DNA from: Brevundimonas vesicularis
GTDB lineage: Bacteria; Pseudomonadota; Alphaproteobacteria; Caulobacterales; Caulobacteraceae
Assembly (NCBI RefSeq): GCF_014204545.1
Contig: NZ_JACHLJ010000001.1
Location: forward strand, 496,001 to 560,000
Length of the DNA stretch: 64,000 nucleotides
Direction: 5' to 3'
Position 1 is the first letter of the stretch. The number at the start of each line of letters is the position of its first letter. The notes beneath the pieces are model-generated. The model was not told the DNA's origin. It saw only the letters and a list, made by a program, of their open reading frames with translations, and ran no database searches. Positions 44,944-53,672 of the stretch are shown here, piece after piece. A program made the position numbers and the translations under genes.

Positions 44944-44997
44944 GCGCCCATTTCGACCCATCTTCACGGTAAGCGAAAATAGTCCTGAAAGAGGGTG

Positions 44998-45026
44998 TTG
45001 CATCCCAAAACGGCTTGGCGTATCTG
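44998..45026 (+). promoter_or_regulatory. Possible tRNA-Gln promoter
   Basis: TTGCAT (44998-45003), 17-nt spacer, TATCTG (45021-45026), ending 43 nt before the mature tRNA-Gln. The two tRNA genes are divergent and share this 200-nt gap, which holds no gene. Confidence 0.4.
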
Positions 45027-45069
45027 ACCGCCTCCGCCGCACAGAGTGCTTCGGAAACGCCGGTCCTGC

Positions 45070-45143
45070 TGGGGAATGGTGTAATGGTAACACTACGGTT
45101 TTTGGTACCGTCATTCTAGGTTCGAGTCCTAGTTCCCCAGCCA
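45070..45143 (+). tRNA. tRNA-Gln (TTG)
   Basis: 74-nt cloverleaf with encoded CCA. Acceptor TGGGGAA pairs with TTCCCCA; anticodon stem ACGGT/ACCGT encloses loop TTTTGGT giving anticodon TTG; the T-arm is CTAGGTTCGAGTCCTAG. Confidence 0.97.
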
Positions 45144-45265
45144 TCCGCCGACAAAGGTCGGCGCCGCCGAACCACTTTACAGCTTCAGCATTATCATCTG
45201 CGCCAGGGGTTCCGTTCGGACGCCCGGCTACCTAGCTTGACCGCAGACTACTGCTGAGGAGAACG

Positions 45266-45784
45266 ATGATGGTCACCGCCAAAGAAAAGCGCCTGGCGCC
45301 CCTGAGGACGCCGACGAGCCTGTCGGAGGAGGCGACCCAGAGCATTTCCGCCGCTCTGACCGGGCTGCTGGCCGATACGTTCGCCCTCTACATCAAGACC
45401 AAGAACTTCCACTGGCACGTCTCAGGCCCGCATTTCCGGGACTATCATTTGATGCTGGACGAGCAGTCGGCGGAAATCCTGGCCATGACCGATCCGATGG
45501 CCGAGCGGGCGCGCAAGATCGGCGGGACCACGCTGCGCTCTATCGGTCAGATCGCCAAGGAATCACGCATCGCCGACAACGACGCCGATTACGTCGATCC
45601 GCTGGATATGCTGGCCGAGCTTCGCGACGATAACGGCGAACTGATCGGCCGGATGCGCGAGGTGCATGACCTATGCGACGAGCATAACGATGTCGCGACC
45701 GCCAGCCTGCTCGAGAATTGGATCGACGAGAGCGAGAAGCGCGTCTGGTTCCTGTTCGAATCGGGTCGTCGCGGCAACGGCTGA
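45266..45784 (+). CDS. dps: Dps ferritin-like DNA-protection protein
   Basis: 172-residue mini-ferritin that stores iron and binds DNA in stress and stationary phase. The inter-subunit ferroxidase motif KNFHWHVSGPHFRDYHLMLDEQ carries His, His, Asp and Glu ligands, and the helical bundle continues through MAERARKIGGTTLRS. The N terminus is basic (TAKEKRLAPLRTP), as in DNA-binding Dps. GAGGAG lies about 6 nt before ATGATG at 45266. No Fur or OxyR site is evident upstream, though I cannot exclude one in the 122-nt gap. Confidence 0.94.
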   Translation: MMVTAKEKRLAPLRTPTSLSEEATQSISAALTGLLADTFALYIKTKNFHWHVSGPHFRDYHLMLDEQSAEILAMTDPMAERARKIGGTTLRSIGQIAKESRIADNDADYVDPLDMLAELRDDNGELIGRMREVHDLCDEHNDVATASLLENWIDESEKRVWFLFESGRRGNG

Positions 45785-45852
45785 GGAACCGCAGCGCTTG
45801 CGCCGTCTTATGTATCGTCGATAGTCGATGACGGACGGCGCAGGAGGGGCGT

Positions 45853-46215
45853 GTGAAGCAGGATTCGGTGATCTGCGGCTTGGCGATTATAGGCGTGCTG
45901 GCGGCCTCGCCCGCCTCAGCCGATATGTCCAAGGCGTTCGGTAATACGATCTTGTCCCATTATCCGAACGGACAGTGGGTCCGGCATTATTTCGAGCCGG
46001 ATGGACGCTACACCTCGCAGTTTTCGGATGGACGACGTGTGGCGGCCCGCTGGTCAGCCGAGGGCGACAAGATATGTCTGACCGGATTCAGTCCGCGCCA
46101 GATCCTGCCGCGCTTCTGCAGCCGGATGGTCGAGGCCGATGTCGGCGACACTTGGCGCGCCCGCGATCCCTTGGGACGCTCCATTCGCAACGAACTGATC
46201 GCTGGGCGTCGCTAG
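45853..46215 (+). CDS. Hypothetical secreted protein
   Basis: 120-residue protein with a signal peptide (about 1-23, cleavage near ASA|DMS). The mature domain reads ILSHYPNGQWVRHYFEPDGRYTSQFSDGRRVAARWSAEGDKICLTGFSP...FCSRMVEADVGDTWRARDPLG, with two cysteines likely forming a disulfide. It looks like a small periplasmic beta-rich protein of a type common in Caulobacterales and sphingomonads, of unknown function. The start is GTG at 45853, five nt after AGGAGG. Confidence 0.75.
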   Translation: MKQDSVICGLAIIGVLAASPASADMSKAFGNTILSHYPNGQWVRHYFEPDGRYTSQFSDGRRVAARWSAEGDKICLTGFSPRQILPRFCSRMVEADVGDTWRARDPLGRSIRNELIAGRR

Positions 46216-46218
46216 GCC

Positions 46219-46247
46219 TTGCCCTGAGCGACGTCACCCTCTAGACG
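46219..46247 (+). promoter_or_regulatory. Possible tRNA-Leu promoter
   Basis: TTGCCCT, 14-nt spacer, TCTAGACG, ending 16 nt before the mature tRNA-Leu. Same -35 to -10 geometry as the other promoters listed here. Confidence 0.4.
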
Positions 46248-46263
46248 CGACCGCCTACCCGAT

Positions 46264-46348
46264 GCGGATGTGGCGGAACTGGTAGACGCACTGGATTTAG
46301 GTTCCAGCGCCGAGAGGCGTGGAGGTTCGAGTCCTCTCATCCGCACCA
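46264..46348 (+). tRNA. tRNA-Leu (TAG)
   Basis: 85-nt class II tRNA with long variable arm and encoded CCA. Acceptor GCGGATG pairs with CATCCGC; anticodon stem CTGGA/TCCAG encloses loop TTTAGGT giving anticodon TAG; the T-arm is GAGGTTCGAGTCCTC. Confidence 0.97.
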
Positions 46349-46355
46349 AGACAAA

Positions 46356-46387
46356 AAAGGCCCCGGAGCGATCCGGGGCCTTTCTTT
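46356..46387. terminator. Bidirectional terminator after tRNA-Leu
   Basis: 12-bp perfect stem (46356-46367 with 46372-46383), GCGA loop, A-run on the left and TTTCTTT on the right. Also serves the converging permease gene. Confidence 0.88.
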
Positions 46388-46471
46388 ATTCTTGGCCTAT
46401 CGCCCTTGCGGGCTACTTGAGGCCGATAGATGGGCCTGCCGTGATTGGTGCGACAGGCCCACAGTTTTGGC

Positions 46472-48046
46472 TTAGCTGATCGGCGGCACGGGCGGCGGCG
46501 GGACGTCGCGGTCCGTTTCATGAACCTCGACCAGACCGCGACCCAGGTGGCTCTTGCGATAGCCATACAGGAAGTAGATCACCAGGCCGATGCCGCCCCA
46601 GATTGGCAGCACCATCTTGGCGTCGTGCGGCAGATTCCAGAACAGGAAGGCGCAGCCGAACGCCGACAGGGGCGCGAACACCCAGATCAGCGGCGTACGG
46701 AACGGACGGCGACGGTTCGGATCCTTGACCCGCAGCACCAGCACCGCGATCGACACCATGAAGAAGGCGAACAGGGTGCCCGAGTTCGAGATGTCGGCCA
46801 GTTGGCCCACCGGGAACAGGGCGCCGGCGATGGCGACCGCGATGCCGGTGGCGGCGGTCACGATATAGGGCGTCTTCCACTTGGGGTGGATCTTGGTCAG
46901 GCCTTCCGGCAGGAGGCCGTCGCGCGCCATCACGAAGAAGATGCGGGTCTGACCGAAGATCATCATCAGGATGACCGACGGCAGGGCCAACAGGGCGGCG
47001 GTGCCCAAGGCGTTGCCGATTTGGGGGTGACCGACGACGCGCAAAACGTGGGCCAGGGCCTCGTTGGAGCAGACCAGCATTTCTGCGTTTGCGGGCAGGG
47101 CGCAGGCGGCGACGAAGGCGGGCGAGCCCGGCTGTACCGCTTCACCGGCGGCGCCCAGAACCGGCTGGGCACCGATAGCGCCGGCGGCGCCGAGCGCGAC
47201 CAGCAGATAGAAGATCGTGCAGATGGCCAGCGAGCCGATCAGGCCGATGGGCACGTTGCGCTGCGGGTTCTTGGTTTCCTCAGCCGCCGTCGAAACGGCG
47301 TCAAAGCCGACATAGGCGAAGAAGATCGAGGCCGCGGCGCCGACGATGCCCATCCCCGAATATTGGCCGAACAGGCCATTGGGAGCGAACGGCGACAGGT
47401 TGGCCGACTTGATGACAGGCAGGGTGATGACGATGAAGACCGTCAGGGCGACGACCTTGATCGCGACCAGGATCGCGTTGACGCGAGCCGATTCCGTGGT
47501 GCCGACCATCAGCAGAGCCGTCACCAGCAGGGCCACGACGATGGCGGGGATGTTGACGATCCCGGCCGAGAAGTCAGGCGTGGGGATGAAGCCGTTCATC
47601 GACCAGGTCGGCCCGGCGGATAGAAGATCAGGGAAGTCGAATCCGAGCCCCTGTTCTATCAGCCCGAGCACATAGCCCGACCAACCGACCGACACGGCCG
47701 AGGCCGCCACGGCGTATTCCAAGATCAGCGCCCAGCCGACCGTCCAGGCCAGCAACTCGCCCATCACGGCATAGGTGTATGTGTAGGCCGAGCCCGAAAC
47801 CGGAGCCATCGACGCCAGTTCGGAGTAGCAGAGCGCTGCGACCGCGCAGACGGCGCCGGCGATGACGAAGCTGATCATCATGCCCGGTCCGGCCTTTTGG
47901 GCGGCCGAAGCGGTCAGCACGAAGATTCCGGTGCCGATGATGGCCCCGATCCCCAGAAGCGTCAGTTGAATAGGACCAAGCGACCGGTGAAGCGACTTCT
48001 TCTCGGCCGTGGCAAGGATCGCGTCGAGCGACTTAACGCGCCACAT
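46472..48046 (-). CDS. APC-family amino-acid permease (YfnA/CAT-type)
   Basis: 524-residue inner-membrane transporter with 12 or more helices. The APC signature IGAIIGTGIFVLTASAA is near the N terminus, and ISFVIAGAVCAVAALCYSELASMAPVSGSAYTYTYAVMGE, TAAEETKNPQRNVP and GQTRIFFVMARDGLLP are characteristic of cationic amino-acid transporter relatives. Substrate is probably an amino acid but not defined. The ATG at 48046 has a GGGGG stretch just upstream; longer readings add an arginine-rich segment without support. The C terminus ends in a proline-rich tail. Confidence 0.9.
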   Translation of the reverse strand: MWRVKSLDAILATAEKKSLHRSLGPIQLTLLGIGAIIGTGIFVLTASAAQKAGPGMMISFVIAGAVCAVAALCYSELASMAPVSGSAYTYTYAVMGELLAWTVGWALILEYAVAASAVSVGWSGYVLGLIEQGLGFDFPDLLSAGPTWSMNGFIPTPDFSAGIVNIPAIVVALLVTALLMVGTTESARVNAILVAIKVVALTVFIVITLPVIKSANLSPFAPNGLFGQYSGMGIVGAAASIFFAYVGFDAVSTAAEETKNPQRNVPIGLIGSLAICTIFYLLVALGAAGAIGAQPVLGAAGEAVQPGSPAFVAACALPANAEMLVCSNEALAHVLRVVGHPQIGNALGTAALLALPSVILMMIFGQTRIFFVMARDGLLPEGLTKIHPKWKTPYIVTAATGIAVAIAGALFPVGQLADISNSGTLFAFFMVSIAVLVLRVKDPNRRRPFRTPLIWVFAPLSAFGCAFLFWNLPHDAKMVLPIWGGIGLVIYFLYGYRKSHLGRGLVEVHETDRDVPPPPVPPIS

Positions 48047-48191
48047 AAAATACCCCCACGTTTTGATGCAGCCCCTCGGCTGCTTGGGGCGGACGCTAGC
48101 GACGGATGAGGCGGCGCGCAACGCGCATGACGGGGTGGTTAAGGCGCGACGACGCTTTCGTGATCGCCTGTCGGCAGGCTAGAGGCGAAGC

Positions 48192-50618
48192 ATGCTGCCC
48201 ATCCACGCCGTTCTGGAACCGCTGAAGGCCGCCCTGAGCGCGGGCAATACGGCCGTGCTGGCGGCGCCGCCGGGGGCCGGGAAGACGACGGTCGTGCCGC
48301 TGGCCCTGCTGGATCAGCCCTGGCTGGACGGCAAGGTGCTGGTGTTGGAGCCGCGACGCCTGGCCGCACGGGCGGCGGCCGACCGGATGGCTTCTACCTT
48401 GGGCCAACAGGCGGGCGGGACGGTAGGCTATCGCACCCGGCTGCAGAGCCGCATTGGGCCGAACACGCGGATCGAGGTCATCACCGAGGGCGTCTTCACG
48501 CGCATGATTCTGGACGATCCGGGGTTGGATGGCGTGGGCGCGGTTCTGTTCGACGAGTTCCACGAACGCAGCCTGGACGCCGATCTTGGGCTGGCGTTGG
48601 CGAGAGACACGCAAAAGCTGCTGCGTGAGGACCTGCGACTGCTGGTCATGTCGGCGACGCTGGATGTGGTCGGGGTCTCGCGCCTGCTCGACGGCGCGCC
48701 GGTGATCGAGGCCGAGGGACGGGTCTGGCCGGTCGAGACCCGGTATCTGGGCCGCAATCCGTCCGAACGGTTCGAAGAGGCTTTGGCGCGGGCCTGTCTG
48801 ACCGCGTTGGGCGAGGAGACGGGGTCGGTGCTGGTCTTCCTGCCGGGGCAGGGCGAAATCCATCGGGTCGCTCGGCTGGTGAACGCTCGGCTCCGGCTGC
48901 CGAACGTCGATGTCGTGCCCCTGTATGGCGGGCTGGACCGGGCCGAACAGGACCGAGCCATCGAACCGGCGGCTGAGGGGCGTCGCAAGCTGGTGCTGGC
49001 GACGTCGGTTGCGGAAACCAGCCTGACCATCGAAGGCGTGCGGGTCGTGATCGACGGCGGCCTGTCGCGCGTGCCGCGGTTCGAACCGTCCAGCGGCCTG
49101 ACTCGGTTGGCGACGGTCAAGGTCAGCCGATCCTCGGCCGAACAGAGGCGCGGCCGGGCCGGGCGCACCGAGCCGGGCGTCTGCTACCGCCTGTGGGATG
49201 AGGAACGGACGCGCGGGCTGGTTCCGCATCAGCGGCCAGAAATCCAGGAGGCGGATCTGACGGGTCTTGCCCTGGATCTGGCCCGATGGGGCGCACGATC
49301 GGTCGAGGGGCTGGCCCTGTTGGACCCGCCGCCGGCTGGAGCGATGGCCGAGGCGCGCAAGGTGCTGACACGGCTGGGGGCGCTGGATGCTGATGGCGGA
49401 CTGTCGCAACACGGGCTTAGGCTGACGAAGATCCCGCTGTCGCCGCGGCTGGCCCATATGGTGGCCGTGGCGTCCGACGCCGGCGACGCGATGACGGGCG
49501 CACGGATCGCGGCGGTGTTGAGCGAGCCGGGTCTGGGCGGATCGAGCGTCGATCTGGCGGATCGCCTGATCGGGCTGGAGCGCGATCGGACGCAGAGAGC
49601 GCGCGATTCGATCAAGCTGGCGGAGCGCTGGGCGCGCGCAGCGGGCGGCGGATCGGGACGGACGATCGATCCTGGACTCCTGCTGGCCGAGGCCTTTCCC
49701 GAGCGGATCGCAAAGGCGCGGGGCAAGGCGGGTGAATACCTTCTCGCCAGCGGGAGAGGGGCCGTGCTGGAGGCGACCGACCATCTAGCGCGTGAGACCT
49801 GGTTGGCGATCGCCGAACTGGGCGGCGGCGACACGCGCGACCGGGTGAGACTGGCGGCGGCGCTGGAGGCGGACCGGATCGACAGCGATCTGGCGCGCAT
49901 GATCTCGACGGAAGACCGGCTGGCGCGCGAACCGTCGGGGCGGTCGGTGATCCGGCGCTCGCGGCGCATCGGCGCCATCGTGCTGGACGAAAAGATCGTC
50001 GGCGCGCCGGATGCGAAGACCCTGACCGCCGCCCTTCGGGCCGAGATCGAGGCGGATGGGCTGGGCGCTCTGAAATGGGGCGAGCAGGCGTCGGGACTGC
50101 GCGCACGTCTGGCCTTCCTGCACGCGCGCGACCCAGCCTGGCCCGACGTATCGAACAACGCCCTGCTGGCCGCGCGGCAGGACTGGCTGTGGCCCCTGCT
50201 GGACGGGGCGAAGTCGCTGGAGGCGATAGCTGACGGTCGTCTGACCGAAGCCTTGCGTGGACTGATCCCTTGGGACCTGCAACGGCGGCTGGACGAGCTT
50301 GCGCCCCCGCGTCTGATCACGCCGCTAGGCTCGGCAGCCATCGACTATGCCGCCGAGGGCGGGCCGCGCGTGGATATTCGCGTGCAGGAACTGTTCGGCG
50401 TGACGACGCATCCGACTGTCGGCGGCGTGCCGTTGACCCTGGCGCTGTTGTCGCCGGCGCGACGGCCGGTGCAGGTCACCAAGGATCTGCCGCGCTTCTG
50501 GTCGGGATCGTGGGCGGCGGTGCGTGCGGAGATGCGCGGCCGCTATCCCCGTCATCCGTGGCCGGAAAATCCGGCCGAGGCGCAGGCGACGAACCGGGCC
50601 AAGCCGCGCGGGACTTGA
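48192..50618 (+). CDS. hrpB: ATP-dependent helicase HrpB
   Basis: 808-residue DExH-box helicase. Walker A APPGAGKTT near residues 29-37, motif II FDEFHERSLD (DEFH form typical of HrpB), motif III MSATLD, and motif VI QRRGRAGRTEPG are present. Helicase-associated and HrpB C-terminal domains follow, ending with PRFW-GSWAAVRAEMRGRYPRHPWPENP, the family's usual ending. It is of unknown cellular role in most bacteria. Single ATG at 48192. 56 nt before the MHS transporter gene, possibly co-transcribed. Confidence 0.95.
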   Translation: MLPIHAVLEPLKAALSAGNTAVLAAPPGAGKTTVVPLALLDQPWLDGKVLVLEPRRLAARAAADRMASTLGQQAGGTVGYRTRLQSRIGPNTRIEVITEGVFTRMILDDPGLDGVGAVLFDEFHERSLDADLGLALARDTQKLLREDLRLLVMSATLDVVGVSRLLDGAPVIEAEGRVWPVETRYLGRNPSERFEEALARACLTALGEETGSVLVFLPGQGEIHRVARLVNARLRLPNVDVVPLYGGLDRAEQDRAIEPAAEGRRKLVLATSVAETSLTIEGVRVVIDGGLSRVPRFEPSSGLTRLATVKVSRSSAEQRRGRAGRTEPGVCYRLWDEERTRGLVPHQRPEIQEADLTGLALDLARWGARSVEGLALLDPPPAGAMAEARKVLTRLGALDADGGLSQHGLRLTKIPLSPRLAHMVAVASDAGDAMTGARIAAVLSEPGLGGSSVDLADRLIGLERDRTQRARDSIKLAERWARAAGGGSGRTIDPGLLLAEAFPERIAKARGKAGEYLLASGRGAVLEATDHLARETWLAIAELGGGDTRDRVRLAAALEADRIDSDLARMISTEDRLAREPSGRSVIRRSRRIGAIVLDEKIVGAPDAKTLTAALRAEIEADGLGALKWGEQASGLRARLAFLHARDPAWPDVSNNALLAARQDWLWPLLDGAKSLEAIADGRLTEALRGLIPWDLQRRLDELAPPRLITPLGSAAIDYAAEGGPRVDIRVQELFGVTTHPTVGGVPLTLALLSPARRPVQVTKDLPRFWSGSWAAVRAEMRGRYPRHPWPENPAEAQATNRAKPRGT

Positions 50619-50674
50619 TCGCCTTGACGCGGCGGGCGGGAAACGGGCATCGCTGGGACAACCGGGAGAAGAAG

Positions 50675-51952
50675 ATGTCCGACGTCCTGCCGAAGAACTC
50701 CACCGGCCGCGTGCTGTTCGCCAGCCTGATCGGCACGACCATCGAGTTCTTCGACTTCTATATCTACGCCACGGCGGCCGTTCTGGTGTTCCCGACGCTG
50801 TTCTTCCCCGGCGAAGATCCGGGGACGGCGCTGCTGTCGTCGTTCGCGACCTTCTCCATCGCCTTCTTTGCGCGGCCCATCGGCGCCTTAGCCTTCGGAC
50901 ATTTCGGGGACCGGGTGGGGCGCAAGGCGACGCTGGTCGCGGCGTTGATGACGATGGGCCTGTCGACCGTGGCGATCGGCCTGTTGCCGACGCACCAGCA
51001 AGTCGGTCTGCTGGCGCCCCTGCTGCTGGCCCTGTGCCGGTTCGGTCAGGGGCTGGGCCTGGGCGGCGAGTGGGGCGGGGCGGTGTTGCTGGCGACAGAG
51101 AACGCGCCGCCCGGAAAGAAGGCCTGGTTCGGCATGTTCCCCCAACTGGGCGCGCCCATCGGCTTCATCCTGTCCACCACATCCTTCATCGTTCTGACGT
51201 CGACGATGAGCGAGACCGCGTTCGAGGGCTGGGGCTGGCGAATTCCGTTCCTGGCCAGCGCCATCCTGGTGTTCGTCGGCCTGTGGGTGCGGCTGAAGAT
51301 CACCGAGACGCCCGAATTCCAGAAGGCGGTCGACCGCGACGAGCGGGTCAAGGCGCCCGCCGTGACCCTGTTCGCCCATCACAAGGCGGCGCTGGTTCTG
51401 GGGACGTTCAGCGGCGTGACGACCTTCACTCTGTTCTATCTGATGACCGTCTTCGCCCTGGGCTGGGCGACGACGGGAATGGGGCTGGCGCGGGCAGATG
51501 TCCTGCCCATACAGTTGATCGGCGTGCTGTTCTTCGCCGCCTTCATCCCGGTGACGGCGCTGCTGGCGGATCGATACGGGCAGGTCAGGGTGCTGATCGC
51601 CTCGTCGGTCGGGATCGGCCTGTTCGGCTTTCTGTTCGCACCGCTGTTCGGGGGCGGTCTCAGCGGCCTGCTGATCTTCTTTGCGCTGGGGTTCGCCCTG
51701 ATGGGCTGCACCTATGGACCCATCGGCGCGGCCATGGCGCGGCCGTTTCCCACAGCGGTGCGCTACACCGGCGCGTCGATGGCCTTTAATCTGGCGGGCA
51801 TACTGGGCGCATCACTTGCGCCCTATGTCGCGCTGAAGCTGGCCGAGCGATTCGGGCCGGGAGCCGTCGGCGGCTATCTGGCGATTTCGGCCCTGGTCAC
51901 AATCGCCGCCCTGTGGGGCATGGGGCGGGTGGCGCCGGAAGAGAAGCGCTAG
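50675..51952 (+). CDS. MHS-family MFS transporter
   Basis: 425-residue 12-helix transporter of the metabolite:H+ symporter group (ProP/KgtP/ShiA-like). N-terminal GTTIEFFDFYIYATAA, cytoplasmic loop GHFGDRVGRKATL, and LCRFGQGLGLGGEWGGAVL are its signatures. Likely substrates of the group are carboxylates or osmolytes; none can be assigned here. GGGAGAAGAAG directly precedes the ATG at 50675. Its stop overlaps the end of the converging methyltransferase gene by 4 nt. Confidence 0.91.
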   Translation: MSDVLPKNSTGRVLFASLIGTTIEFFDFYIYATAAVLVFPTLFFPGEDPGTALLSSFATFSIAFFARPIGALAFGHFGDRVGRKATLVAALMTMGLSTVAIGLLPTHQQVGLLAPLLLALCRFGQGLGLGGEWGGAVLLATENAPPGKKAWFGMFPQLGAPIGFILSTTSFIVLTSTMSETAFEGWGWRIPFLASAILVFVGLWVRLKITETPEFQKAVDRDERVKAPAVTLFAHHKAALVLGTFSGVTTFTLFYLMTVFALGWATTGMGLARADVLPIQLIGVLFFAAFIPVTALLADRYGQVRVLIASSVGIGLFGFLFAPLFGGGLSGLLIFFALGFALMGCTYGPIGAAMARPFPTAVRYTGASMAFNLAGILGASLAPYVALKLAERFGPGAVGGYLAISALVTIAALWGMGRVAPEEKR

Positions 51953-52746
51953 GCTTCGTCCGTCGCGGCATAGACCATGATGCCGGTGGCGATAGCCAGG
52001 TTCAGGCTGTCAGCGCGGCCGCGCATCGGGATCTTGACGTTGACGTCGCAGGCGGCGGCCAGGCCGTCGGTCAGGCCCGCCTGTTCATTGCCCATCAGGA
52101 TCAGCGACGGCCGTTGCATGACGGCTGAGCGGTGACTGACCTTGGCGTCCAGTCGTGTGCCGACGACGCTGCCGGGCCAGCGCTTGCGCCAGGTCAGGAA
52201 GGCTTCGGGCGTCGTCTTGGTGATCGAAACGGCGAAGACCGAGCCCATGGTCGCGCGCACGGCCTCAACCGAATAGGGATCGACGCAATCGCCGATCAGG
52301 ATGACCCCGCCGCAACCGGCCGCGTCCGCCGTGCGGATGATGGTGCCCAGATTGCCGGGATCGCGCACCTGCTCCAACGCGACCCAGCAGGGCGCCGAGG
52401 CGGGGTTGAGGCTGTCGAGAGGCGCATAGGCCTGTTCGAACACGCCGAGCACAGTCTGCGGATTGTCCCGGCGGCTGATCTTTTCAAGGATGGCGTGGGT
52501 GACGACGATGATGTCGCCGCCGGCCTTGAGCGTGGCGGCCTTGGCGCGGTCCAACAGCGGGTGGGGGCGGGCGTCCTCGCCGACCAGCAGCATGCGGGGC
52601 GCACGGCCCTGGTCCAGCGCCTCGCCAATGAACTTCAGACCTTCGGCCAGGAAGGTGCCGGTCAGGTCGCGTTCCTTGCGCATATGCAAGGCACGGACGC
52701 CCTTGACCGTGTCGTTGGTCAGGGAAGTGATGACGCGTTCGGTCAT
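51949..52746 (-). CDS. TrmH/SpoU-family RNA 2'-O-methyltransferase
   Basis: 265-residue SPOUT enzyme. An N-terminal substrate-binding domain (ITSLTNDTVKGVRALHMRKERDLTGTFLAEGLKFI) precedes the knotted SAM domain with motifs QVRDPGNLGTIIRTADA, LILMGNEQAGL and the C-terminal IPMRGRADSLNLAIATGI (the SxN motif). It methylates ribose of rRNA or tRNA; exact target unknown. The ATG at 52746 overlaps the stop of the upstream methyltransferase gene (ATGA), GGAG is close upstream, and a GTG three codons earlier is less likely. Confidence 0.92.
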   Translation of the reverse strand: MTERVITSLTNDTVKGVRALHMRKERDLTGTFLAEGLKFIGEALDQGRAPRMLLVGEDARPHPLLDRAKAATLKAGGDIIVVTHAILEKISRRDNPQTVLGVFEQAYAPLDSLNPASAPCWVALEQVRDPGNLGTIIRTADAAGCGGVILIGDCVDPYSVEAVRATMGSVFAVSITKTTPEAFLTWRKRWPGSVVGTRLDAKVSHRSAVMQRPSLILMGNEQAGLTDGLAAACDVNVKIPMRGRADSLNLAIATGIMVYAATDEA

Positions 52747-53654
52747 TGGCTCCACCGCGCGAAGAAGGACAGGCCGATGGCGCGGGCGCCAGGGCCGTCT
52801 TCGGACAGGGCCAGTTCGCCCCAGTCGATCCGGCCGCCGCGATCCTGGGTCGCCTCGACCATCAGATGCGCCAGGGACAGGCCGGAAACGCGGGCCGCAT
52901 AGGCGTTCAGCAGCAGGAAATCGGCTTCGTCGGACAAAAGGGTGGCGCAGTCCTTGAGCAGGCCCGGCATGTCCTCGAACAGGCGCCAGACTTCGCCCGT
53001 CGGACCGCGCCCGTATTTGGGCGGGTCAAGAATGACGCCATCGTATTTCGAGCCGCGCCGGACTTCGCGCGCGACGTATTTGCGGGCGTCCTCGACGATC
53101 CAGCGGATTGGATGTTGGGCCAGGCCCGACTGTTCGGCGTTCTCGCGAGCGTAGGCGACCGACTTCTTGGAGGCGTCGACGTGGGTGACCTCTGCGCCCG
53201 CGGCGGCCGCAGCCAGGCTGGCGACGCCGGTATAGCCGAATAGATTTAGGATCTTCGGCGCGCGGCCGCTCGAACGTGAGAAGTCACGCACGCGTCCGTC
53301 CAGCCATCCCCAGTTCGCCGCCTGTTCAGGGAAGAAGGCGAGGTGGCGGAAGGGGGTGAAACGGCCGCTGAATTTCACATCGCGCCACCTCAGGGGGAAG
53401 GCTTCGATGGGGCCGTGCTTGTCGAACCGCCAGCGACCGCTGTCGTCCTCTTCCTGCTGGGGATCGAAGGTGGCGGTGACGTTTTCGAAGGCCGCAGGAT
53501 CGCGGGGAGACCAGAAACACTGCGGCTCGGGCCGGACGACGGTGTAGCGGCCATAGCGCTCCAGCTTCTTGCCGTCGCCGCTGTCCAGCAGGGCATAGTC
53601 CGACCAGCCGGAGGTCACGAGCGTTTCGGGAGTTTTGGAAAGGACGGGCGCCAT
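52743..53654 (-). CDS. Class I SAM-dependent rRNA methyltransferase (RlmI/RlmL-like)
   Basis: 303-residue Rossmann-fold methyltransferase. Motif I LNLFGYTGVASLAAAAAG, the acidic SAM ribose contact in HVDASKK, EDARKYV, and the catalytic motif ILDPPKYGRGP (DPPK) followed by GEVWRLFEDM identify a pseudouridine-synthase-neighbour type or RlmI-like base methyltransferase acting on rRNA. It overlaps the TrmH-like gene by 4 nt, making a two-methyltransferase operon. The specific modified base is unknown. Confidence 0.9.
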   Translation of the reverse strand: MAPVLSKTPETLVTSGWSDYALLDSGDGKKLERYGRYTVVRPEPQCFWSPRDPAAFENVTATFDPQQEEDDSGRWRFDKHGPIEAFPLRWRDVKFSGRFTPFRHLAFFPEQAANWGWLDGRVRDFSRSSGRAPKILNLFGYTGVASLAAAAAGAEVTHVDASKKSVAYARENAEQSGLAQHPIRWIVEDARKYVAREVRRGSKYDGVILDPPKYGRGPTGEVWRLFEDMPGLLKDCATLLSDEADFLLLNAYAARVSGLSLAHLMVEATQDRGGRIDWGELALSEDGPGARAIGLSFFARWSQ

Positions 53655-53672
53655 CGTCGGGCTGATAGGCGC

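Noticed and set aside
44791-44982. Top-strand reading frame starting MVGVRGFEPPTPASRT over tRNA-Pro
   Set aside because: It is the well-known false protein made by translating a tRNA gene backwards; the tRNA-Pro cloverleaf explains the sequence.
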